Source: a virus. From it: a DNA stretch of 25,201 nt. Below, piece by piece: positions 1 through 6,694 of the stretch. The translations under genes were made by a program, and so were the position numbers. The DNA lies in the IMG/VR virus record IMGVR_UViG_3300023178_000248, positions 1 to 25,201 of that record; one strand, given 5' to 3'. The first letter of the stretch is position 1; every line of letters starts with the position of its first letter. A model generated the notes under the pieces. It did not search any database, was not told the origin of the DNA, and was given only the letters and a program-made list of their open reading frames with translations.

Positions 1-2
1 AA

Positions 3-395
3 GGTGGTACTGAAGAATTAGATATTACTGATTTGGTTACAACTCAGAAAGATATGTCTGAAAAACAAGAAGAATATATGGAGACTATGATGGATAGGTT
101 AGAAGATTTAACAAGTAAACTATCTGACATGGACCAAATTTTACAAAAGATTAACGACTTAGAAAACAAAGTTGAGAAGTACCGTCAAAAATCACCTGAA
201 GAAAAATTACAACTGAGAAGTTTAGATAGTTATCCTTACAATCAGAAACTAACAGATTTCTTTATGGATAAAGGTGAGGAAATGGAAAGAAGCGGTAAAA
301 ATGAATATGTATTAACTTCTGATGAGGTTGAAAACTATTCAGATGGTGACATCAAAAAATCTTTCGATGCTCCGTTTGAAGATGACCAAATGTAA
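3..395 (+). CDS. Acidic coiled-coil protein, 3' end of a gene (function unknown)
   Basis: The reading frame is open to the left edge of the window, so this is the C-terminal part (about 131 residues) of a longer protein. The TTG at 33 and ATG at 54 are internal codons that could be mistaken for starts. The first 60 residues are rich in Glu, Lys, Met and Leu with heptad-like spacing (YMETMMDRLEDLTSKLSDMD, then ILQKINDLENKVEKY), which predicts a coiled coil. The tail is acidic and ends FDAPFEDDQM. I do not recognise the family. Its position directly before a gp32-like SSB recalls the small late-transcription and loader genes (33, 59) near gene 32 in T4, but no sequence similarity supports either. 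A promoter and a terminator begin immediately after its stop codon, so it probably ends an upstream transcription unit. Confidence 0.7.
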   Translation, partial: GGTEELDITDLVTTQKDMSEKQEEYMETMMDRLEDLTSKLSDMDQILQKINDLENKVEKYRQKSPEEKLQLRSLDSYPYNQKLTDFFMDKGEEMERSGKNEYVLTSDEVENYSDGDIKKSFDAPFEDDQM

Positions 396-424
396 TTGAC
401 AAAAAGAAAATCCTATACTATAAT
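396..424 (+). promoter_or_regulatory. Consensus sigma70-type promoter (TTGACA-17-TATAAT)
   Basis: TTGACA at 396-401 and TATAAT at 419-424 are separated by exactly 17 bases, a perfect match to the -35/-10 consensus of housekeeping sigma70. The -35 begins directly after the TAA stop of the upstream gene. The predicted start, near 431, falls inside the terminator stem at 425-445. It would drive the SSB gene at 541. Whether the host polymerase reads this consensus is uncertain if the host is a Bacteroidetes, whose primary sigma factor prefers a different motif. Confidence 0.6.
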
Positions 425-449
425 AAGACCACACTTTGTGGTCTTTTTT
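425..449 (+). terminator. Rho-independent terminator after the upstream gene
   Basis: A perfect 9-bp stem (AAGACCACA at 425-433 and TGTGGTCTT at 437-445) with a 3-base loop is followed by a run of T to 449. It lies 30 bases after the stop of the upstream gene. It abuts the -10 box ending at 424, so RNAs started at that promoter would lack most of the left arm and escape termination. Confidence 0.88.
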
Positions 450-461
450 ATTTTATAACCA

Positions 462-492
462 TTTGACTAAATAGACTAATGTGTTATATTTA
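462..492 (+). promoter_or_regulatory. Possible Bacteroidetes-type promoter (TTTG-19-TATATTTA)
   Basis: TTTG at 462-465 is followed after 19 bases by TATATTTA at 485-492. This matches the Bacteroidetes primary-sigma pattern (-33 TTTG, -7 TAnnTTTG, spacing about 19-21) except for the last base of the -7 box. It would give a leader of about 40 bases before the SSB start at 541. In AT-rich DNA such a match can arise by chance. The similar arrangement upstream of the gp25-like gene adds some weight. Confidence 0.4.
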
Positions 493-540
493 AAAGAGAG
501 TAATAAGAATAAATTTTTAAAAGAGTAAAAAGAGAAAAAC

Positions 541-1395
541 ATGGCAAATGCATTAGACGCAGTCCTTGCTCAGTATGAGAAAAATACTGCAAAGACAAAC
601 AACGGAAACCAGTCAATGTCTCAAGAAGACAGACTAAAACGTTACTTCACAACGTACCTACCTAAAGGTACTAAATCAGGACAAAAGAGAGTTCGTATCC
701 TACCAACTCCTGACGGTTCTTCACCATTCAAAGAAGTATGGTACCACGAGGTACAAATCGATGGTAAGTGGACTAAATTGTATGACCCAGGTAAGAATGA
801 TGGTGAGCGTTCACCACTTACTGAGGTTTACGAAGAATTAATGTCTACAGGTAAAGAGTCAGACAAAGAATTGGCTCGTCAGTACCGTCCACGTAAGTTC
901 TACATCGTAAAACTTATTGACCGTGAGAATGAAGACCACGGACCTAAGTTTTGGAGATTCAAGGACAACTACAAACAAGAAGGTATTTTGGACAAAATCA
1001 TTCCAATTTGGAAAGCGAAGGGTGATGTTACAGATGCTAATGAAGGTAGAGATTTAATTATTGAACTTTCAAAAGCTAAAACACCAAAAGGTATCGAATA
1101 CACAGTAGTTCAAACAGTTATGTATGACGACCCTTGTGCAATTCACGAAGATTCAGACCAAATGAAAGAATGGATGGAAGATGAGTTGACATGGCAAGAC
1201 GTATACGCTCAAAAACCTGTTGAGTATTTGGAGGCAATCGCAAGAGGTGAAACACCTGTTTGGGATAGTGAGTTGAAAAAGTACGTATACGGTGAGGAGT
1301 CAGAAATGTCTATCGGTGGTTCAACTAATACAGTATCAGAAGAAACTGTTGACCCACAATCTGAGATGGAAGTTGATGACGACCTACCATTCTAA
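541..1395 (+). CDS. Single-stranded DNA-binding protein, gp32-like
   Basis: This 284-aa protein would coat ssDNA during phage replication and recombination and organise the helicase, recombinase and polymerase in the cytoplasm. The N-terminus (about 1-30) is polar, like the cooperativity arm of gp32. A basic and aromatic core at about 30-235 (KRYFTTYLPKG, QKRVRILPTPDG, KFWRFKDNY) fits the gp32-type OB-fold. The last 35 residues are acidic and end DDDLPF, very like the DDDIPF tip of bacterial SSB. There is only one cysteine (C199), so the His/Cys3 zinc site of T4 gp32 is absent. Assignment rests on this architecture and on the UvsX gene next door. It has its own terminator 14 bases downstream and promoters upstream, consistent with an abundantly made protein. 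There is no clear Shine-Dalgarno; the leader is purine-rich. Confidence 0.82.
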   Translation: MANALDAVLAQYEKNTAKTNNGNQSMSQEDRLKRYFTTYLPKGTKSGQKRVRILPTPDGSSPFKEVWYHEVQIDGKWTKLYDPGKNDGERSPLTEVYEELMSTGKESDKELARQYRPRKFYIVKLIDRENEDHGPKFWRFKDNYKQEGILDKIIPIWKAKGDVTDANEGRDLIIELSKAKTPKGIEYTVVQTVMYDDPCAIHEDSDQMKEWMEDELTWQDVYAQKPVEYLEAIARGETPVWDSELKKYVYGEESEMSIGGSTNTVSEETVDPQSEMEVDDDLPF

Positions 1396-1408
1396 GAAAC
1401 ACTAATAC

Positions 1409-1441
1409 GATGATGCGGGTATATACCCGCATCATCTTTTT
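1409..1441 (+). terminator. Strong Rho-independent terminator after the SSB gene
   Basis: Positions 1409-1436 form a perfect 28-base palindrome (12-bp stem GATGATGCGGGT, loop ATAT), followed by TTTTT at 1437-1441. It is the most GC-rich hairpin in the window. It lies 14 bases after the SSB stop and only 14 bases before the UvsX start. It would cap SSB transcripts and reduce read-through into the recombination and replication genes, giving more SSB than UvsX. Confidence 0.92.
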
Positions 1442-1454
1442 AATTTAAAGAAAT

Positions 1455-2456
1455 ATGGCAATAAAGAAAAAAGATTTTAGTAGTATTAAGAAGAAGTTCT
1501 CTACTTCTGCAAAATACAAACCCCAAAGGTTTTTTGACTTAGGGGAACAATTCTTGGATGCTGTTGGTGTTCCTGGCCCTGCTATTGGTCACTTGAATAT
1601 GTTCTTAGGTCACAGTGATACAGGTAAGACAACTGCTTTAGTTAAAACTGCGGTTGACGCACAAAAGAAGGGTATCCTTCCTGTGTTTATCATCACTGAA
1701 CAAAAATGGTCTTTTGAACACGCACAACTTATGGGTTTTGAGTGTGAAGAAGTCGTTGACGAAGAAACGGGTGAATTGGATTGGGATGGATTCTTTATTT
1801 TCAATAACAATTTTGATTACATTGAACAAATCACAGATTACATTAATGACTTATTAGATGCACAATCAAAAGGTGAATTAGATTATTCACTGTTATTCTT
1901 GTGGGATTCTGTAGGTTCAGTTCCTTGTAAAATGACTTTTGATGGTAAAGGTGGTAAACAACACAACGCAGCAACATTGGCTGATAAAATTGGTATGGGT
2001 ATCAATCAACGTATTTCAGGTTCTCGTAAAGCGGACTCAAAATACGAAAACACATTGGTTATTGTTAACCAACCGTGGGTTGAACTTCCCGACAATCCAT
2101 TCGGTCAACCAAAGATTAAAGCTAAAGGTGGTGAGTCAATTTGGTTAAACTCATCTTTGGTATTTTTATTTGGTAATCAGAAAAATGCAGGGACAAACAA
2201 AATCACCGCAGTCAAAGACAAGAGAAAAGTAAAATTCGCAACACGTACAAAGATATCTGTTATGAAAAACCATATTAATGGTTTGGGTTATGAAGATGGT
2301 AAAATCATTGTAACTCCTCACGGATTTTTGGCGGGTAAAGAATCTACTGAAGAAAAGAAATCGATTGAAGCTTATAAGAGTGAACAATCGGAATATTGGA
2401 AAGAGGTCATCGGTACTGATGGTGACTTCAAATTGGAAGAAGAAAAAGAAGTGTAA
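1455..2456 (+). CDS. uvsX: UvsX-like recombinase (RecA/Rad51 family)
   Basis: This 333-aa ATP-dependent strand-exchange protein would form filaments on SSB-coated ssDNA and drive recombination-dependent replication. The Walker A loop is GHSDTGKTT at 52-60 (Lys58, Thr59). A Walker B-like strand SLLFLWD ends at Asp151. Glu82 in the segment FIITEQ sits where RecA-family enzymes carry the catalytic Glu. The NQPWVELPDN stretch after about residue 204 is placed like the DNA-binding loop 2 region. The acidic C-terminus (KLEEEKEV) resembles the regulatory tail of RecA and UvsX. Length is near that of T4 UvsX (about 390 aa) though shorter. It follows the SSB gene and precedes the nuclease gene by 18 bases. 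Host-type RecA is less likely given the phage neighbours and divergent sequence. Confidence 0.88.
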   Translation: MAIKKKDFSSIKKKFSTSAKYKPQRFFDLGEQFLDAVGVPGPAIGHLNMFLGHSDTGKTTALVKTAVDAQKKGILPVFIITEQKWSFEHAQLMGFECEEVVDEETGELDWDGFFIFNNNFDYIEQITDYINDLLDAQSKGELDYSLLFLWDSVGSVPCKMTFDGKGGKQHNAATLADKIGMGINQRISGSRKADSKYENTLVIVNQPWVELPDNPFGQPKIKAKGGESIWLNSSLVFLFGNQKNAGTNKITAVKDKRKVKFATRTKISVMKNHINGLGYEDGKIIVTPHGFLAGKESTEEKKSIEAYKSEQSEYWKEVIGTDGDFKLEEEKEV

Positions 2457-2474
2457 CCTTTTAACACGATAAAA

Positions 2475-3491
2475 GTGGTTAAAACATTATTAGTTGACGG
2501 AAATAATTTATTCAAAATAGGTTTTCACGGTGTTAGAGAATTCTACCACGAAGGAAGACATATTGGAGGTATCTATCATTTTGTCAATACAATCAGAAGG
2601 TTCTTATCTGAACAAAACTATGATAAAGTAATCGTCTTTTGGGATGGAGAAAACAACTCCTCCCAAAGACGACTTATTTTTCCTGACTACAAACAAAACA
2701 GAAAACAAACTTTAAACGAATCTAAAAGAGAATCATTCGAATGGCAAGTCCAACGAGTGAAGACTTATTTGGAGGAAATGTTTGTGCGTCAAATTTGTAT
2801 AGATGATACCGAAAGTGATGATTTAATTGCCTATTATTGTCAAATATCAGAAGATGAATACAAAACTATTTTTTCTTCAGATAAAGACCTTACACAACTT
2901 ATCTCGGATAAAGTAGAGGTGTACCAACCCATGAAGAAGATAACCCTTAAAAACGGAGATATGGTACCTCTAAAAGAAATCTCAATCCCACATCAGAATA
3001 TATCAACATTCAAAATTATATCAGGTGATAAATCTGATAATATTGATGGTATTCAGTATATGGGGGAAAAGACTTTTGTTAAGTTATTTCCTGAGATAGT
3101 TGACAATACGGTCACAGTTGATGATATTAAACAACGTGCTGAGGAATTACACAAAACCGACAAAGATAATCGAGCACTACAAAACCTTTTATCTGGTAAA
3201 ACAAGAAAAGGGGTTTATGGTGAAGAATTTTTTGTTATTAACAAAAAACTCGTAGATTTGTCACAACCATTGCTAACAGAAGAGTCAAAGGAGACTATTG
3301 AACTTTACCACACAGAAAACTTAGACCCTGACGGTAGAGGATATAAGAACCTAATGAGGATGATGATGAGTGATGGAATTTTTAAGTACTTACCTAAACA
3401 TGACAATGCTTGGGTAGAATTTTTAACACCCTTTATGAAATTAACACGTAAAGAAAAAAGAAGATTTAAAAACAAAAAAAGAAAATTATGA
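2475..3491 (+). CDS. 5'-3' exonuclease / RNase H, FEN-1 family (T4 Rnh-like)
   Basis: This 338-aa metal-dependent nuclease would remove RNA primers and 5' flaps from lagging-strand fragments. Family acidic residues are all visible: Asp8 in LLVDGNN, Asp57 in VFWDGE, the cluster D111/E113/D115/D116 in DDTESDDL, Asp136 and Asp138 in SSDKDL, and Asp185 and Asp188 in SGDKSDN. They are followed by a helix-hairpin-helix-like segment GIQYMGEKTFVKLF (about 192-205). The C-terminal 17 residues are strongly basic (RKEKRRFKNKKRKL), probably a DNA-contacting tail. The start is GTG at 2475. No ATG lies upstream in frame close enough, and the next residues VKTLLVDGNN place the first catalytic Asp at the usual distance. 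The stop overlaps the next gene by ATGA (3488-3491). Confidence 0.88.
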   Translation: MVKTLLVDGNNLFKIGFHGVREFYHEGRHIGGIYHFVNTIRRFLSEQNYDKVIVFWDGENNSSQRRLIFPDYKQNRKQTLNESKRESFEWQVQRVKTYLEEMFVRQICIDDTESDDLIAYYCQISEDEYKTIFSSDKDLTQLISDKVEVYQPMKKITLKNGDMVPLKEISIPHQNISTFKIISGDKSDNIDGIQYMGEKTFVKLFPEIVDNTVTVDDIKQRAEELHKTDKDNRALQNLLSGKTRKGVYGEEFFVINKKLVDLSQPLLTEESKETIELYHTENLDPDGRGYKNLMRMMMSDGIFKYLPKHDNAWVEFLTPFMKLTRKEKRRFKNKKRKL

Positions 3492-3940
3492 AAGAAAAGA
3501 GTGACATTACAAAACTAGAATTTTTGTTAACACTTAACGAAAACATTGTAGTACAGAGATACTTCAATGTCAGAGGTTACAACCCTAAAGCAAGGGCGAG
3601 TATGGATTTACACAATTTGGTAAAATCTGTTTCGGAAAAAATTCAAAATGATTTGAAGAGAAAGGCGTTGGATTACATGAGTGAGAATGCAGAACAAATC
3701 ATAGCAAATCCTGACATTTTGGACACGTCAAATACTGAAGGTCCAGAGCATTTTAACATCTATGTTAGGATTGGAGATGAGACAATTTGTCATAGAATTT
3801 GGGATGCGAAAGTTTACCCTCCGAAGACAAGATACACCGTGGACGTACGCCCACACCTAAAAAAGTTGCTTCGTGACCTGACTGACATTTTTTCATCTGA
3901 AGAATTATCTCACACTTACATGAACTATCAGTTAATTTAA
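3488..3940 (+). CDS. Unrecognised 150-aa protein in the replication operon
   Basis: The start ATG overlaps the nuclease stop (ATGA), which suggests translational coupling and a related role. The first half is helical and basic (MDLHNLVKSVSEKIQNDLKR, then KALDYMSENAEQII). The second half looks like beta-strands with a compact motif, HFNIYVRIGDETICHRIWDA followed by KVYPPKTRYTVDVRPHLKKL. No transmembrane segment or signal peptide is seen. I do not recognise the family. Its place between a FEN nuclease and a gp41-like helicase invites comparison with the T4 accessory factors UvsY (137 aa) or gp59 (helicase loader), but I see no residue-level similarity to either. It may be a small replication or recombination accessory protein. 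Confidence 0.78.
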   Translation: MKEKSDITKLEFLLTLNENIVVQRYFNVRGYNPKARASMDLHNLVKSVSEKIQNDLKRKALDYMSENAEQIIANPDILDTSNTEGPEHFNIYVRIGDETICHRIWDAKVYPPKTRYTVDVRPHLKKLLRDLTDIFSSEELSHTYMNYQLI

Positions 3941-3943
3941 CCA

Positions 3944-3951
3944 TATTTATA
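3944..3951 (+). promoter_or_regulatory. TATTTATA element before the helicase gene
   Basis: The 43-base gap between the 150-aa gene and the helicase contains TATTTATA, which reads TATAAATA (the T4 late -10 box) on the other strand and resembles the -7 part of the TATATTTA elements at 485 and 8519. No -33-like TTTG is found at the right distance. This is a weak promoter candidate only. Confidence 0.2.
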
Positions 3952-3983
3952 TTCTACACACAAAGATTAAAGCTCAATAAATT

Positions 3984-5366
3984 ATGTCAAAAGAAAAGAA
4001 TTTTGGATACCTCGGAAACACATTTCAACTACAACTTCTTAACAACATTATCCTATACAAGGATTTTGCAAATTCTATTGTAGACGTTCTCGAACCAAAG
4101 TACTTTGACAATCAATATTTTAAGCTAATCATGCAGATGACTAAGGAGTATTATCAGAAGTACGAACATACTCCGTCATTTTCAACCTTAGAACAAATCA
4201 CAAAGTCAGAAGTATCATCTCCAATGGCCCAAAAAATGGTCCTGGATATGATTGGGCAAGTAAAAGACGCTTCTATTGAGGGTTATCAATACGTTCAAGA
4301 AAAGTCTTTAAAGTTCTGTAAACAACAGGAATTACAGAAGGTGATGAGTAAAGCACAAAAGATTATCGATAAAGGTGATTTTGAGTCTTATGACCACTTG
4401 GAAGAGATGGTAAGAGAAGCTTTACAGGTGGGTGAAATTGATGCAGGAACTGCAGATGTATTCTTTAATTTGGATGAGGTATTGGATGATGATTTCCGTC
4501 ACCCAATTCCGATGGGAATTACTGGTATAGACAACCTTCTTAAGGGAGGATTGGCAAAAGGTGAGATTGGTGTGATTTTGGCTCCTACAGGAGTTGGTAA
4601 AACCACCGTCTTAAGTAAGATTTCAAACAATGCATTTAACTTAGGTTATAACGTCTTACAGATATTCTTCGAGGATAATCCTAAAATTATTCAAAGAAAA
4701 CACTTCACAATGTGGACTAAAATTGCCCCTGACAATTTGTCATTACATAAAGAAGATGTTTTGGATAAAGTAAGACAAATTAAAGAAAACGCTTCTAATA
4801 GACTTATCTTAAAAAAATTACCGTCAGACCAATTAACTATGAGTCAGATTAAAAATCAGATTCGTAAGATGATGGCTGAAGGTACAAAGATAGATATGGT
4901 AGTTTTAGATTATATTGATTGTATCGTCCCTGACCGCAACTTAGGTGACGAGTGGAAGAGTGAGGGGTCTGTTATGAGAGGTTTTGAATCTATGTGTCAC
5001 GAGTTAGACATCGTAGGATGGACCGCAACACAAGGTAACCGTTCCTCTATTTCATCAGAGGTGGTTACGACCGACCAAATGGGAGGTTCCATCAAAAAAG
5101 CACAGGTCGGACACGTTATTATTTCTGTGGCGAAGTCCCTTCAACAGAAAGAGATGAACTTGGCAACAATTGCTATTACCAAATCTAGAATTGGTAAGGA
5201 TGGAATTGTTTTTGAAAATTGTAAGTTCGATAACGAGATGATGGAAATCGATACAGAATCAAGTGTTACTTTCTTAGGTATGGAAGAACAAAAAGAAGAA
5301 AGAAACAAAGAACGTATCAAAGAATTGTTGGAGAAACGTAAACAAAGGGAAACTCCAAATACTTAA
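3984..5366 (+). CDS. Replicative DNA helicase, DnaB / gp41-like
   Basis: This 460-aa hexameric 5'-3' helicase would unwind the phage fork. An N-terminal helical domain (about 10-150) fits the DnaB N-domain and linker. The RecA-like C-terminal domain begins near GITGIDNLLKGGLAKGE (178-194). Walker A is APTGVGKTT at 200-208, the catalytic Glu is in IFFED (Glu230), and Walker B is DMVVLDYID with Asp309. WTATQGNRSS and KKAQVGHVI further on fit the DnaB sensor and DNA-loop regions, and SRIGKDG resembles the late arginine-containing motif. Length is close to T4 gp41 (475 aa) and DnaB (471 aa). No primase domain is fused and no separate primase lies in the window. The gene follows a 43-base gap and precedes nrdB by 20 bases. 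Confidence 0.9.
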   Translation: MSKEKNFGYLGNTFQLQLLNNIILYKDFANSIVDVLEPKYFDNQYFKLIMQMTKEYYQKYEHTPSFSTLEQITKSEVSSPMAQKMVLDMIGQVKDASIEGYQYVQEKSLKFCKQQELQKVMSKAQKIIDKGDFESYDHLEEMVREALQVGEIDAGTADVFFNLDEVLDDDFRHPIPMGITGIDNLLKGGLAKGEIGVILAPTGVGKTTVLSKISNNAFNLGYNVLQIFFEDNPKIIQRKHFTMWTKIAPDNLSLHKEDVLDKVRQIKENASNRLILKKLPSDQLTMSQIKNQIRKMMAEGTKIDMVVLDYIDCIVPDRNLGDEWKSEGSVMRGFESMCHELDIVGWTATQGNRSSISSEVVTTDQMGGSIKKAQVGHVIISVAKSLQQKEMNLATIAITKSRIGKDGIVFENCKFDNEMMEIDTESSVTFLGMEEQKEERNKERIKELLEKRKQRETPNT

Positions 5367-5386
5367 TAAAATACAAAGAATATATT

Positions 5387-6667
5387 ATGGAAAGTTTAGT
5401 AAGTCAGGTAAGCAAAGACATTCGTTATGTCATTAAAAGAAGCGGAGATAAAGTCCCATTTCAAACCGAAAAAATTGAAAGGGCAATCCTAAATGCTATG
5501 AAGAGTATAGATAAAGTCGATGAGGAGACTGCAGAAAAAATTGCAAGAATCTCTACAAAAGCTTTATTTAGAAATAATAAAGATAATGTTCCACATGTTG
5601 ATGATATTCACGACATGGTTGAGAATAAATTAATGGACAATGGTCTTAATGATGTTGCGAAGGAATATATCATTTATCGTTCAAAACATAGACCAAACAT
5701 TTTTGCAAAAAGAGTAAATCTTAAACCTTATGATTACCCAAGTTTAAATGACTATGTGGATGCGATTAGACATTCGTATTGGGTTCATACTGAGTTTAAT
5801 TTTACCTCAGATATTCAGGACTATAAAGTTCATTTGAACGAAAAAGAAAAATCGGCTGTTGAAAGAGCTATGTTGGCAATTTCACAAATCGAGGTTGCGG
5901 TAAAAACCTTTTGGGGTGACATCTACAAAAGAATGCCAAAACCTGAAATCGGAAATGTTGGTGCTACTTTCGCAGAGTCTGAAGTTAGACACGCAGATGC
6001 TTATTCACATTTAATACAGTTGTTGGGTCTAAATAATGAGTTTGAAAACTTGTTACAGGTTCCTGCAATTCGTAGAAGAATTAAGTACCTTGAGAAGTCA
6101 ATTTCAACTTCTAAATCAGTGGAGAACAAAGAGTACTTCGAGTCTGTAGTATTATTCTCAATGTTTGTAGAGAATGTATCATTATTCTCACAATTTTTAG
6201 TTATGTTGTCGTTCAACAAACACAAAAACATGTTGAAAGGTATTTCAAACGCTGTTGAAGCAACATCAAAAGAAGAAAACATTCATGCGGAATTTGGGTT
6301 TGATTTGGTAAATCTTATCAAAGAAGAAAACCCTGATTGGTGGACTGAAGAGTTAATTAACGATTTAACTCAAGCGACCATCGAGGCTTATGAAGCTGAA
6401 AGTGATATCGTTGAATGGATTTTTGAAAAAGGAGATTTAGATTTCCTTACAAAAGAACAAACAATGGAGTTTATTAAACACAGATTTAATATATCATTAA
6501 ACTCTATTGGTATTGATAGTATTTTTGATATTGACGAGTCTTTGTTAGAAACAACAGAGTGGTTTGATGATGAAATCCTAACAACAAAACATACAGATTT
6601 CTTCAATAAGAGAAGTATCAATTATAGTAAGAAATCAAAGTCGGTAACGTCAAACGATTTATTTTAA
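5387..6667 (+). CDS. nrdB: Class I ribonucleotide reductase small subunit with N-terminal ATP-cone
   Basis: This 426-aa protein houses the metal cofactor that starts radical chemistry for dNTP synthesis. Residues about 12-104 form an ATP-cone (IRYVIKRSGDKVPFQTEKIE), a domain normally on NrdA that turns the enzyme off with dATP. The ferritin-like part follows. Metal ligands by motif are Glu169 (SQIE), Glu199 and His202 (EVRH), Glu262 (FVEN), and Glu297 and His300 (ENIH). The equivalent of the E. coli radical Tyr122 is present as Tyr206. Tyr413 near the C-terminus and the final NDLF fit the radical-relay Tyr and the NrdA-binding tail. The extra N-domain explains the length over the usual 340-375 aa. 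It sits 27 bases before nrdA, an order reversed from nrdAB. Subclass (diiron, dimanganese or mixed) cannot be told from sequence alone. Confidence 0.93.
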   Translation: MESLVSQVSKDIRYVIKRSGDKVPFQTEKIERAILNAMKSIDKVDEETAEKIARISTKALFRNNKDNVPHVDDIHDMVENKLMDNGLNDVAKEYIIYRSKHRPNIFAKRVNLKPYDYPSLNDYVDAIRHSYWVHTEFNFTSDIQDYKVHLNEKEKSAVERAMLAISQIEVAVKTFWGDIYKRMPKPEIGNVGATFAESEVRHADAYSHLIQLLGLNNEFENLLQVPAIRRRIKYLEKSISTSKSVENKEYFESVVLFSMFVENVSLFSQFLVMLSFNKHKNMLKGISNAVEATSKEENIHAEFGFDLVNLIKEENPDWWTEELINDLTQATIEAYEAESDIVEWIFEKGDLDFLTKEQTMEFIKHRFNISLNSIGIDSIFDIDESLLETTEWFDDEILTTKHTDFFNKRSINYSKKSKSVTSNDLF

Positions 6668-6694
6668 AAGAAAAACAATAATATAAAAATTAAT

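Noticed and set aside
1610-1857. Reading frames of 60-70 codons on both strands inside the uvsX gene
   Set aside because: They lie entirely within a gene with complete Walker motifs, have no family features, and reflect AT-rich shadow frames.
1455-2456. A host-type RecA captured by the phage
   Set aside because: Sequence around the Walker motifs and the overall length fit the UvsX group better, and the neighbours are all phage replication genes.
3488-3940. UvsY or gp59 as the identity of the 150-aa protein
   Set aside because: Only length and position fit; no shared residues with T4 UvsY or gp59 could be recognised, so no name was assigned.
3944-3951. T4-type late promoter TATAAATA
   Set aside because: The exact box reads on the minus strand, where no gene lies; it was kept only as a weak AT-rich element.
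6001-6621. Minus-strand frames of 93 and 77 codons inside nrdB
   Set aside because: The + strand encodes metal-ligand motifs of NrdB across the same bases; the antisense products have low-complexity Ser/Asn composition with no recognisable motif.
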